Origin: Gammaproteobacteria bacterium
Lineage (GTDB): Bacteria > Pseudomonadota > Gammaproteobacteria > Nitrosococcales > Methylophagaceae
Reading direction: 5' to 3'
DNA: 64,000 nt
Assembly: GCA_029882915.1 (NCBI GenBank)
Contig: JAOUJZ010000001.1
Coordinates: 118,035-182,034, forward strand
The notes beneath the pieces are model-generated. The model was not told the DNA's origin. It made no database searches and saw nothing but the letters and a program-made list of their open reading frames with translations. Of this stretch, positions 10,490 to 20,900 are shown one piece after another (the stretch's first letter is position 1; every line of letters starts with the position of its first letter). The translations under genes and the position numbers were made by a program.

Positions 10490-12901
10490 TTGACTAACTT
10501 TTACTCTATATCCATCCCCGTGAAGATTATTGCTACATTCGTGCTTTCAGTAATGGCCGTAGCGGGTAATATTTTAAGTGTGCCCTTATTCTATGGTATC
10601 GATTTCGTTTTTGGATCCATTGCCGTCATGCTGGCAATCACTTTGCTCGGCACAATCTCTGCTGTCATTGTCGCCTTTATCGCAGGGCTGTACACAATAG
10701 TTCTTTGGGGGCATCCCTTCGCACTGATAATATTTACCGCCGAAGCAGTGGTCGTTAGTCAACTCATTCAAAGAGGTTGGAAGGATTTATTGCTAGCAGA
10801 CCTTATCTACTGGTCAACAATGGGCCTATTGTTAATAGTCTTGTTCTATCACAATAAGCTTGGGATGGACTGGCAATCCACTGCTCTTATCGGTCTCAAG
10901 CAATCACTAAATGGGTTATTTAATGCACTTGTAGCCGGCCTAATTCTTCTTCTTTTGCAGTTGGCTACAACTATATTTCAGCGTTTTGATTTTCGGTTGC
11001 CTCTCCCTCGCTTGTCCAACATACTTTTTTATGTCCTTCTCTCAACCATACTGTTTGCTGGTGGTATACCTATTATCTATGAGGGGCATGAAGAACGCTC
11101 CAAGCAGGAAATGATTCTGGAAGAAAAATTGACCGATCTCGCTACTAAACTGAAAAAAAGTTTTGAAAGCTACCCCTATAATAAAAGTATTAATATACCT
11201 ATTGACTCAGACACTTCTGTGGCTTTAATTTCAAATGATGGTCAAATAATTTCAAGCCAAGGAAAAACCTCTAGCACTGTTCACCTATCTGGAACTATCA
11301 AATCTTTAAGTGATAACCTCTCAATTTGGCTACCCTCAGGAAATATGCCTGCCATGCAACGCTGGAAGCAGGGTCATTATGTGGTAGACATTCCTGTTAG
11401 GCTTTTAGACCAACAATCACACCTTATTGTTGAGCATAGTGCCGAGCCTCTGGTGAATTTATTGGAAAACAGACGACTGAATCTGCTTATCGTTCTTTCA
11501 GTTATTCTTATGATTGGGATTTTTCTCGCCTACTTACTTAGCCGCCTGATCACTCATGCACTGAACGAACTCGAAATCGCCAGTAGTAGTCTTTCTACGA
11601 AAATAACATCTGGAACCACACTGGACTTGCCTAATACACAGATACACGAGTTCAACAGTCTAAGTTCAACCATTAACAAAATGGCAAATCGTCTTGCCGC
11701 AAATTTTAAGTTAATGCAGCAGCAGCAAGATAGTCTGGAAGAATTGGTTGAGTCTCGAACTCAAGACTTGCAAGAGAGTAAAGAACGTTTTTCCTTTGCA
11801 GTTGAAGGTTCTGGTGATGGTATATGGGACTGGCATCTTGATACTAATTTCGTACAGTTCTCGCCACTATGGATGACAATGCTGGGTTATCAACACAATG
11901 AACTACCACAGCACTTTGACACCTACATTATGTTGCTTCATCCTGATGACCGCCCCTCCTTTCAACACACACTCGATAATTATTTATCTGGGAATCTACC
12001 GTCATTCACCATAGAAACCCGTTTACAATGTAAAGATAAAAGCTACAAATGGGTGCTTTCTCGCGGTCAGCTAGTGCGACAAAAGAATGATGAGAAACAT
12101 CGAAGAATGATTGGTATACATACCGATATTACTCAACAAAAATTGATTGAACAGAATTTGATCATTGCCCGTGACGAAGCAGAAAGAGCCAACGAGGCTA
12201 AATCAGAATTTCTTTCCAGTATGAGTCATGAGCTTCGTACACCGATGAATGCCATCCTTGGCTTTAGCCAACTTCTTCAAAGTGAAGAGGACTTATCAGA
12301 GCGACATCAGGCAGATATTCAAGAAATTGTTAATGCTGGAAAACACTTGCTTACACTTATTAATGAAGTACTGGACCTAGCCAAAATTGAATCTGGACAT
12401 ACTGAAATATCTATACAACCAGTTGAACTCCAGCCACTTATTGAACAATGTATATCTATGCTGTCGGCATTTGCTAATAAGCACCACATCGTTCTTAATT
12501 ACACGCCACATCAAGCTACAAAGATAGCGCATGCCGATTACACTCGATTAAGCCAAGCACTAATCAATCTAATATCAAATGCAATTAAATATAATCGTAA
12601 GGGTGGCAGCGTTAATGTTGAATTACAATTATTAGACAGTGACTATGTGCGAATTTTAGTCATAGATACAGGCCCAGGTATCACTTCTGATGCTCTCGTT
12701 AATATTTTCCAGCCCTTTTACCGTCACAATGCTGAGAAAAGTAATATTCAAGGAACAGGCATTGGCTTGACCATCACTCAACGTATCGTAGAAATGATGG
12801 GCGGCAAAGTTGGCGTTGAAAGTGAAGTGGGAGTAGGAAGTCGCTTTTGGATAGACTTACCACTGGCATCAGACACTGACAGCAATTCAAGCAATCACTA
12901 G
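10490..12901 (+). CDS. Membrane PAS-containing sensor histidine kinase (multi-TM, HAMP, PAS_3, HisKA, HATPase_c); TTG start
   Basis: N-terminal multi-TM region, PAS core 'GDGIWDWHLDTNFVQFSPLW', H-box 'FLSSMSHELRTPMNAILGFSQLL', G-box 'GTGIGLTITQRIVEMMGGKVGVESEVGVGSRFWIDLP'; no receiver domain. Confidence 0.92.
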   Translation: MTNFYSISIPVKIIATFVLSVMAVAGNILSVPLFYGIDFVFGSIAVMLAITLLGTISAVIVAFIAGLYTIVLWGHPFALIIFTAEAVVVSQLIQRGWKDLLLADLIYWSTMGLLLIVLFYHNKLGMDWQSTALIGLKQSLNGLFNALVAGLILLLLQLATTIFQRFDFRLPLPRLSNILFYVLLSTILFAGGIPIIYEGHEERSKQEMILEEKLTDLATKLKKSFESYPYNKSINIPIDSDTSVALISNDGQIISSQGKTSSTVHLSGTIKSLSDNLSIWLPSGNMPAMQRWKQGHYVVDIPVRLLDQQSHLIVEHSAEPLVNLLENRRLNLLIVLSVILMIGIFLAYLLSRLITHALNELEIASSSLSTKITSGTTLDLPNTQIHEFNSLSSTINKMANRLAANFKLMQQQQDSLEELVESRTQDLQESKERFSFAVEGSGDGIWDWHLDTNFVQFSPLWMTMLGYQHNELPQHFDTYIMLLHPDDRPSFQHTLDNYLSGNLPSFTIETRLQCKDKSYKWVLSRGQLVRQKNDEKHRRMIGIHTDITQQKLIEQNLIIARDEAERANEAKSEFLSSMSHELRTPMNAILGFSQLLQSEEDLSERHQADIQEIVNAGKHLLTLINEVLDLAKIESGHTEISIQPVELQPLIEQCISMLSAFANKHHIVLNYTPHQATKIAHADYTRLSQALINLISNAIKYNRKGGSVNVELQLLDSDYVRILVIDTGPGITSDALVNIFQPFYRHNAEKSNIQGTGIGLTITQRIVEMMGGKVGVESEVGVGSRFWIDLPLASDTDSNSSNH

Positions 12902-12930
12902 CGATAAAACGTCATCGACTGTCGTGGCAC

Positions 12931-13800
12931 CTAGTGAATATTTACCTCATGCCGTGAGACAAATGCAACCGTATTGTTAAATGCCTTGAGGAGTTCATCA
13001 ATAGGTTTGGTCGCCAGAGTGAAATAATCTTTTGAATTAATTTCTATGTTGCCATCAATTAAAACCTGATGCTCTATAACGTCAACCAATCTATCTGCTG
13101 TGTCTTTTATATTCCTTGACGAGACGCTGAATTGCTCTGATAATTTTGGATTCCTAACATCTTTAAGTTCATTAAATAGTTCTTTAGTCGAACTAGTAAC
13201 AAAGATTTTTAGGGCGTTAAGATTAATTTTATCAACACCTTCGCATTTACCTTTTGCACAAATACCTGCTCCAACACCCCGAGCCTGAGCAATAGCTTCA
13301 ACAACTCTTAGCATATCCAGACACAATTCAGATGCATGGTTAATGTCATCAAGCATAATGGTGTGCAAGTTATAATAACGGGTTATCACATCAAACAGGG
13401 AAAGCTGCTCTTCAATCATCTCATTGTGCTGACGCATTAACTCTTGCGGTTTTAAATCACAGTCTAATGAATGTTTTTTTAATATAGGCCAATTCTCAGC
13501 AAACGATTTCCACTGAGAAAAGATACTTAAGTCAAGATTTGAGCCTTCTGTAATTAAATGATCTAATTTCTCTTCTATTGCAATCAGTTGCGGTTTCAAG
13601 CTGATGTTACCCTGCTGGATAGCGTTGCTTATCCCTCTATGTTGTTGGGTCACGGCAACAATCTTTTCAATATGTTTAATTATGATAAGTCCTTTTTTTA
13701 TTCGGTCACGCTCCATTCGTCGCTCAACAGAAAATTTCCTTATAACAAAGATGAGCAATAAAATTGCCATCATTCCCACTACAATTCCTAGATGATTCAT
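12931..13800 (-). CDS. Membrane-anchored helical protein with NIT-like (nitrate/nitrite-sensing) motifs, no kinase output
   Basis: One N-terminal TM; helical sequence with 'VTQQHRGISNAIQQG' and 'AQARGVGAGICAKGKC' P-box-like motifs; downstream of narGHJI and the porin. Confidence 0.5.
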   Translation of the reverse strand: MNHLGIVVGMMAILLLIFVIRKFSVERRMERDRIKKGLIIIKHIEKIVAVTQQHRGISNAIQQGNISLKPQLIAIEEKLDHLITEGSNLDLSIFSQWKSFAENWPILKKHSLDCDLKPQELMRQHNEMIEEQLSLFDVITRYYNLHTIMLDDINHASELCLDMLRVVEAIAQARGVGAGICAKGKCEGVDKINLNALKIFVTSSTKELFNELKDVRNPKLSEQFSVSSRNIKDTADRLVDVIEHQVLIDGNIEINSKDYFTLATKPIDELLKAFNNTVAFVSRHEVNIH

Positions 13801-13866
13801 GTTTAATTTCCGATGAAATATCTGACAAGTAAAATATTTGCTGTGTTTAGGAACAAGATTGAAATG

Positions 13867-13892
13867 GTCAGGCAGAATTAAATCTGCCTGAC
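13867..13892 (-). terminator. Hairpin downstream of the porin gene, weak terminator or attenuator
   Basis: GTCAGGCAGA-attaaa-TCTGCCTGAC 10-bp stem, weak U tract. Confidence 0.5.
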
Positions 13893-13909
13893 ATGATTAA
13901 GGAAATTAA

Positions 13910-15160
13910 TTAAAATTTAACTTGGCCATATAACCAGAATTTTTCGGTATCTACCGTTGCTGCATACTCATCATCTGCATTGTAATCAGAATATTTGATA
14001 CCCACGGTATAGTGCTTTTTAAAGGTTTTCTGTAACAATAGGTCTAACTCATCACCTGCATCCAGGCCACCTTTATCTGTTTCAAAATCATGGTAAACAG
14101 CCACCAGTTTGGCACCTAATACATTACCGACTACAGTAAAGTAAATATCTTCCAAACCTTGTGCAGGGGTTGATAGGAACATATCCGCCCAACCTTGGAA
14201 AGCATGATTGGTACCTAGTAGTGTTTTAAAGCTATCAGTACCGTCCCCTTGCTGCATTTCATAAGATACTTTCGCTAACCAACCTTTGTATTTAGCACCC
14301 AATTCAGCCAGATAGTAGTTTTGATCATCCATGGTTCCTGATTTATAATCGTCTTGCTTAGCATATTCAGCCGTGTAAACAACTTTCCAGTCATCATTCA
14401 CAGCTTGAGCGCCATTCAAACGTAAACCCAACGTTTTTGAAGACTTTGTTTTATATACTTCAGATTCATACTCTAGTAGGTAGCCATAACCTTCCAGCTT
14501 ACCAATTGGCAGCCCCGTATATTGAATATTGACCAAGTGTGAATCCATATCAATCACACCATCCTCAATACCAAATAAACCGTTATCATGGCCATTACCA
14601 AAGATGCTGTTTACTTTATTGATATAAGCATAATTGATTTTAGTCTTATCAAAAGAACTGTTGGTGAAACTAAAGGCATCAAAGGTTTGATGATTTTGTC
14701 GCCACAATATATTACCTATATAGCGATGAAATGGTGCACCACGGTAAGTAATTTCTTGGCGGCCTAGTTTAAACTCAGTGTTAAAACCATTGTATGATAA
14801 AAAGGCCTGATTGACTTCTGTTCCGTCAGGATCGGCAACAACTGAGTAGTCGTTATTTCCATCTGTGCCTGATGGATTAGAATCATAACTTTCACTACCT
14901 AACTCTGTTACATCTTCAAACTCAATAAATGCACCAAATCCGTGGAAATCACCAGTTTTATAGCCCAATGTTGTCCTAAGTGTGAAGGCATCCGCATCTT
15001 TTCTTGTATTATCCTGGCTGACAGACTCATAACGGGCTCGCGCTGAAAAACTGACCTTGCCACTCGTCAGAGCTTCAGTAAAACTATCTTCCGCCATCGT
15101 GGTTGTAGGAGCAGCAACTAAGATCCCTATTGCTGCAGCTAAAAACGTTATCTTTTTCAT
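13910..15160 (-). CDS. Outer-membrane beta-barrel porin (alginate-export-like family)
   Basis: Signal peptide, 'SARARYESVSQDNTRKDADAFTLRTTLGYKTGDFHGFGAFIEFEDV', alternating beta-strand pattern, C-terminal 'KFWLYGQVKF' ending in F. Confidence 0.8.
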   Translation of the reverse strand: MKKITFLAAAIGILVAAPTTTMAEDSFTEALTSGKVSFSARARYESVSQDNTRKDADAFTLRTTLGYKTGDFHGFGAFIEFEDVTELGSESYDSNPSGTDGNNDYSVVADPDGTEVNQAFLSYNGFNTEFKLGRQEITYRGAPFHRYIGNILWRQNHQTFDAFSFTNSSFDKTKINYAYINKVNSIFGNGHDNGLFGIEDGVIDMDSHLVNIQYTGLPIGKLEGYGYLLEYESEVYKTKSSKTLGLRLNGAQAVNDDWKVVYTAEYAKQDDYKSGTMDDQNYYLAELGAKYKGWLAKVSYEMQQGDGTDSFKTLLGTNHAFQGWADMFLSTPAQGLEDIYFTVVGNVLGAKLVAVYHDFETDKGGLDAGDELDLLLQKTFKKHYTVGIKYSDYNADDEYAATVDTEKFWLYGQVKF

Positions 15161-15190
15161 TTTCTACTCCTTAAGAATTAAAACCAAACT

Positions 15191-15880
15191 TTATATTTTT
15201 CTTTTAGTACGTACTATTTGATATGGTCTCCATGCATAACTAAATGGTGCGCTCCATACATGAACCAATCGCGTAAATGGAAATAATAGAAATACTGTCA
15301 TACCAAAAAACAGATGCATTTTGAACACAGTATCTACATTGGCTAGCAACGCAGGTTCAGGTCTTAATGTCACAATACTCTGCACCCATTCAGCTAAGGC
15401 AATCATGACACTAGGATCATTGTGGCTGGCATGACCAAGAGACACTGGAATTGTTGATAAGCCCAATAATAGGGTGACCATAATCCAAGTCAGAATAAAT
15501 TTATCTGAGCCGCGGCTAACTGCGGATACTCTCGCATTTGTCATGCGTCGTACCCAAAGAATACCTCCACCAATTAAAGCTAGCACTCCAAAAATAGAAC
15601 CTGCCCAGATAGCTATCATTTGGTGTGCCATATCCGACACTCCTAGCCCTAGGAAAACACTATGTGGGGTTAACAATCCAACAGCATGTCCAAAAAATAT
15701 GGCAATCACACCAATATGAAACAGATTACTGCCCAGCCTCAGATTCTTGCTTGATAACAGTTGGCTTGAATCACTTTTCCAGGTGTACTGTTCACGATCA
15801 AATCGTAGCCAGCTTCCTATAAAAAACAAGCTCAGAGCTATGTATGGATAAACACCGTAAAGGAAATTTTCTAATCTCAT
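15191..15880 (-). CDS. narI: Respiratory nitrate reductase gamma subunit (cytochrome b)
   Basis: Five-TM protein, 'YPYIALSLFFIGSWLRF', conserved His, narGHJI context. Confidence 0.96.
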   Translation of the reverse strand: MRLENFLYGVYPYIALSLFFIGSWLRFDREQYTWKSDSSQLLSSKNLRLGSNLFHIGVIAIFFGHAVGLLTPHSVFLGLGVSDMAHQMIAIWAGSIFGVLALIGGGILWVRRMTNARVSAVSRGSDKFILTWIMVTLLLGLSTIPVSLGHASHNDPSVMIALAEWVQSIVTLRPEPALLANVDTVFKMHLFFGMTVFLLFPFTRLVHVWSAPFSYAWRPYQIVRTKRKI

Positions 15881-15892
15881 CTTAATTACTCC

Positions 15893-16423
15893 TTAAGCTG
15901 CTTCTATACGGGTCAGACTAGCTCGATCCGCAATAATAGATATCAAATCCGCATAGGGACTCGCCGCTTTTTTCAGGTTATCCGTCAACACGCCAAACAC
16001 CTTTTTGGCATCTGACAAAAACACCGTAGACTCATTGCCGTCAAGATAGGCGGCAAACTCTAGTACCAAAGGTAAATAGTCTGGTAATTCATTTGCTGAT
16101 TCTGTGACTTCAACCCCATAATCTTTGTACAGTTCACCAAGGTCAATTAATGCAGGACCACGGTTTTTATCATCACCAAATAAATGATGCGTCAGATGTA
16201 AACTGTGTTCTGCATTCATATCAAATGTATTGACGTATTCAGCCTGTAACTCAAGCAATGATTTACTTTCCACCAAATCAAGGTGAGATTGAAGTGTTTG
16301 ACGTTCAGAATCATTAAGTTCTGTCGTTTCTTCAACCCATGCCCTGACTTCTGGCAAATTATCAATGAGTTCCTGCGTTGGGTACTCCAGCAATACGGAT
16401 AATATTTTGTAAATTCTCATCAT
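15893..16423 (-). CDS. narJ: Nitrate reductase assembly chaperone
   Basis: 'LEYPTQELIDNLPEV', 'AEYVNTFDMNAEHSLHLTHHLFGDDKNRGPALIDL'. Confidence 0.95.
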   Translation of the reverse strand: MMRIYKILSVLLEYPTQELIDNLPEVRAWVEETTELNDSERQTLQSHLDLVESKSLLELQAEYVNTFDMNAEHSLHLTHHLFGDDKNRGPALIDLGELYKDYGVEVTESANELPDYLPLVLEFAAYLDGNESTVFLSDAKKVFGVLTDNLKKAASPYADLISIIADRASLTRIEAA

Positions 16424-16429
16424 AGACTC

Positions 16430-17980
16430 CTAAAGGTCATCGCCAGAAGGTGCGAGTTCTTTCGGCTCAGTAGATTCTCTACGACGACGAGGGAACAAGG
16501 TTATTTTTGACACACCTGTTGAACTGTCATTACCAAACGTAAAGCCATTTTGACCTTGATGGGCAAGCACATCATCCAACCGTAATTCTTCATGACCAGT
16601 CGGAATAACAAAACGGTCTTCATAGTTGGCAATTGCCAGGTAACGATACATTTCTTTAGCTTGATCTTCAGTTATGCCTGCTGCCTCCAGTGCAGTAGTA
16701 TCAGCAACACCCTCAACATGCACAGAACGCATATAGGAACGCATAGCAATCAACCGATTCAATGCACTTTCAATCGGTGCTTCTTTACCAGCAGTTAATA
16801 AGTTAGCCAGATATTGCACTGGTAACCGCATCGCTGTTGACACAGGAATCGCACCATCAGGTCCGGTAGGCAATCTACCTTGATCAATCTTAGACTGAAC
16901 CGGTGATAGAGGTGGTATATACCAAACCATTGGCAATGTTCTAAATTCTGGATGCATTGGGAAAGCAATTTTCCAATCCATTGCCATCTTCCAGATAGGT
17001 GACTTACGAGCAGCATCCAGCATGTCATCGTTAATGCCTTCCTTGCGTGCTGCTGCAATCACTTCTGGATCATTTGGATCTAGGAAAATGCTGCACTGTG
17101 CTTCATATAGATCCTGAGAATCTTCCATGCTAGCCATTTCTTCAATGCGGTCTGCATCATAAAGCATAATGCCATTATAACGAATACGACCCACACAAGA
17201 TTCTGAACAAACGGTTGGCATACCAGATTCAACACGAGGGTAACAACCTGTGCATTTTTCAGCTTTACCTGATTCCCAGTTATAAAACACTTTTTTGTAT
17301 GGGCAGGCTGAAACACACATCCGCCAACCACGACATTTATCCTGATCAACCAGCACGATACCATCTTCTTCACGCTTATAAATAGAACCTGAAGGACAGG
17401 ACGCAATACATGACGCATTCAGACAGTGGTTACAGATCCGAGGTAAATACATATGAAAAGTATTTTCAAACTCACCATACATCTCCTTCTGAACCAGATC
17501 ATTCATATTAGTATCTTTTGAGCGCTTAGAAAACTCACCGGCAAGATCATCTTCCCAGTTAGGACCCCATGTGATTTTTTCCATCACATCACCAGTGATC
17601 TGAGAAATAGGTCGAGCTGTTGGCGCTGCTTCTGATAACGGTGCATTTTGTAGATGCGCGTAGTTATAAGTAAATGGTTCGTAATAATCGTCAATCTCTG
17701 GCATATCTGGATTGGCAAAAATATTCAACAGGCGTTTAATCCGACTACCCGATTTAAGTTCCAGCTTGCCATTTTTCAACACCCAGCCACCATTCCACTG
17801 TTCCTGATCTTCCCAGTTTTGTGGAAAACCGACTCCCGGCTTGGATTCAACATTATTAAACCAAGCGTATTCAACGCCTTTTCGGTTAGTCCACACGTTT
17901 TTACAAGTTACTGAACACGTATGGCAGCCAATACATTTGTCTAAATTAAAGACAAGGGCAAATTGAGCACGTACTTTCAT
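16430..17980 (-). CDS. narH: Respiratory nitrate reductase beta subunit
   Basis: 'VFNLDKCIGCHTCSVTCKNVWT', 'CNHCLNASCIASCPSGSIYKREEDGIVLVDQDKCRGWRMCVSACPYKK'. Confidence 0.98.
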   Translation of the reverse strand: MKVRAQFALVFNLDKCIGCHTCSVTCKNVWTNRKGVEYAWFNNVESKPGVGFPQNWEDQEQWNGGWVLKNGKLELKSGSRIKRLLNIFANPDMPEIDDYYEPFTYNYAHLQNAPLSEAAPTARPISQITGDVMEKITWGPNWEDDLAGEFSKRSKDTNMNDLVQKEMYGEFENTFHMYLPRICNHCLNASCIASCPSGSIYKREEDGIVLVDQDKCRGWRMCVSACPYKKVFYNWESGKAEKCTGCYPRVESGMPTVCSESCVGRIRYNGIMLYDADRIEEMASMEDSQDLYEAQCSIFLDPNDPEVIAAARKEGINDDMLDAARKSPIWKMAMDWKIAFPMHPEFRTLPMVWYIPPLSPVQSKIDQGRLPTGPDGAIPVSTAMRLPVQYLANLLTAGKEAPIESALNRLIAMRSYMRSVHVEGVADTTALEAAGITEDQAKEMYRYLAIANYEDRFVIPTGHEELRLDDVLAHQGQNGFTFGNDSSTGVSKITLFPRRRRESTEPKELAPSGDDL

Positions 17981-17992
17981 GATTGCATTCTC

Positions 17993-20900
17993 CTATTTTT
18001 TGCCAATGCCAATTGGATTGAGTTGTGCTTCACGTTCCGGTGTTAACGGCCGTTCTAACCAGTCAATATCTTGATCCGCTAGTTTATGTACAACAACGAC
18101 TTCATCACGTTGACTGCCCACCGTGCCGTAGTAGTTAAAGGCATACGACAGCTGGGCATAGCCGCCAATCATATTGGTTGGCTTCATGGCAATACGTGTT
18201 ACCGAATTAAGGATACCGCCACGTTTACCTGTTGAAGGCGAACCCGGCACATTCACATTTTTCTCCTGAGCGTGATACATCATGGCCATACCATTAGGGA
18301 TCCGTTGTGAAATAACGGCACGTGTAATCGTTGCACCATTCGCGTTAATGATCTCGATCCAGTCGTTATCAACTAGCCCTATTTGTTTGGCATCTTGTTC
18401 TGATATCCAGGTATAAGGACCACCACGGAATAACTGCAACATACGCAAGTTATCTTGATACGTTGAATGGATACCCCATTTTGAATGCGGTGTAATCCAG
18501 CTCAAAGTCAGATGTGGTTTTTTACGTACATTATCAGGCAGTTTTTCATGCGCCTTCATATCAATCGGTGGGCGATAAGTACAGTTACCCTCACCAAAGT
18601 CCAGCATCCATTCATGATCTTGATAGAAGTGCGCTCTACCTGTTAGCGTTCTGAATGGAATATGTTCATGTACATTGGTGTAACCCGCTGTGTATGACAC
18701 ATGTTCTGATTCAATTCCTGACCAGGTTGGTGCAGTAATGATCTTACGCGGTTGAGCCTGAATATCACGGAAGGTGATCTTCTCTTCCTGCCTCCCAGCA
18801 TAAAGATGATGATGATCAATACCTGTTTTTTTCGATAATGCTGACCATGATTTATGGGCCACTTCACCATTGGTTTCTGGTGCCATCCGCATTACAGAGT
18901 CACAGACATAAATATCCTCCTCTAACGAAGGCATTCCGTACGATACCCCTGGAACTTTAACTGTATAGTTAAGTTTCTTCAGCTCTTCGTACTCTTGCTC
19001 TGTGTTCCAGTCAACACCCTTAATATTATTACCAATTGTGGTCATCAACGGACCTAAAGCAATGTATTTGTTATAAATACTTCCATAGTCACGTTCAATA
19101 ACTTTAATAATAGGCATGGTTTTACCTGGGACAGGCTCACATTCACCTCGTTTCCAATCTTTGACTTCACCAAAAGGTTGAGCCAATTCAGCTGGTGAGT
19201 CATGTTGCATAGGCAATGCCACCACATCCTTTCTAACACCAAGATGTTGACCGCCTAGTTCACTGAACTTTTTAGCAATAGATTGGAAAATCTGCCAATC
19301 TGATTTAGATTCCCAACCTGGTGAGACTGCTTCAGAGAGTGGGTGAATAAATGGATGCATATCCGTAGTATTCAGGTCATTTTTCTCATACCAGGTTGCT
19401 GTTGGTAACACGATATCTGAATAAGCACCTGTAGAATTTAGACGGAAGTTGATATCAACCATTAAGTCTAATTTTGCGATAGGGGCTTCTTCATGCCATT
19501 TCACTTCCTTACAACGATTACCATCACCACCTTCCTGCATTACACCATTTTGTGCTCCAAGCAGGTGTTTAAGGAAGTATTCATGGCCTTTTGCTGAGGT
19601 ACCAATCAGGTTAGCTCGCCATACAAACAGGTTACGAGGCCAGTTTTCAGGTGCATCAGGATCAGCAAATGCCACATCCAACTCACCCTCTTTCAGCTGT
19701 TTGGCCACATATGCGCCCATACCAGCTTCATCGGTGACACCCGCTTGTTCAGCCTCTTTAGCTAAAGTAATTGGGTTTTTGTTCCAGTGTGGTGAAGATG
19801 GCAACCAGCCTAGTCGAGTTGCAACTACATTGTAATCTGCAATGCTATAGCCTTTATATTTTGCTTTAGCTGCAGGTGACTGCAAGTCATCCGGATTAAT
19901 GGTGTCATAACGCCATTGATCGGTATGGAAATACCAGAATGATGTTGAATTTTGATGGCGTGGAGGACGTTGCCAGTCAAGTGCAAAGGCAATTGGTGCC
20001 CAACCCGCTTGTGGTCGTAATTTTTCCTGACCTACATAGTGTGCCCAACCACCACCAGATTGACCAACGCAACCACACATATGAAGTAGATTCATAATTG
20101 AACGGTAACTCAAATCATTGTGATACCAGTGGTTAATTGCAGCCCCCATAATAACCATGGATTTACCCGTGGTTTTAGCGGCATTATCAGCAAATTCACG
20201 GCCTGTACGTTCAATATCAGCAGCTTTCACACCAGTGACTTTTTCAGCCCAGGCTGGTGTGTAAGCTACATCTGCATCAGCATAAGATTTAGCGACATTT
20301 TCACCACCCAAGCCGCGATCCAGACTGTAATTAGCCAATTGTAAATCAAATACACTGGTAACAAAAACGTCTTCACCATTAGCTAACGTTAGCTTTCTAG
20401 TAGGGACGTTTCTCCATAACAAGCCCGGCTCATCAGGTGTGAAATGTGGAAATCCAACAGAGACCACTTCATCATGATTATCAATACATGAAAGTTCTTC
20501 AATAATGTCATTATCCGATGCTTTTGGTAATAAATTCCATTTACCTTCTTCACCCCAACGGAAACCAATTGAGCCATTTGGTGCAACAAATGTTTTGCTG
20601 TTTTCATCGTAAACAATTGTTTTCCATTCGGGATTGTTATCTTCACCAAGATTATTATCAAAATCTGACGCCCTGAGACAACGATCAGAGACATAGCCAC
20701 CGCCATGCTTACGCAATATAACCTGCATTGGCAAATCGGTATTTTGACGTGCATACGCCGTAAAGTAGGGTTCTTGTTTATCGATGTGAAACTCTTTCAG
20801 TGCCACATGGCCCATTGCCATGAAGGCAGCAGAGTCAGTGCCCTGTTTTACCGGCATCCATAGATCAGCAAATTTCACATACTCAGCGTAATCGGGGGCC

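Noticed and set aside
19449-19835. 128-aa + strand ORF
   Set aside because: Antisense to narG; shadow ORF.
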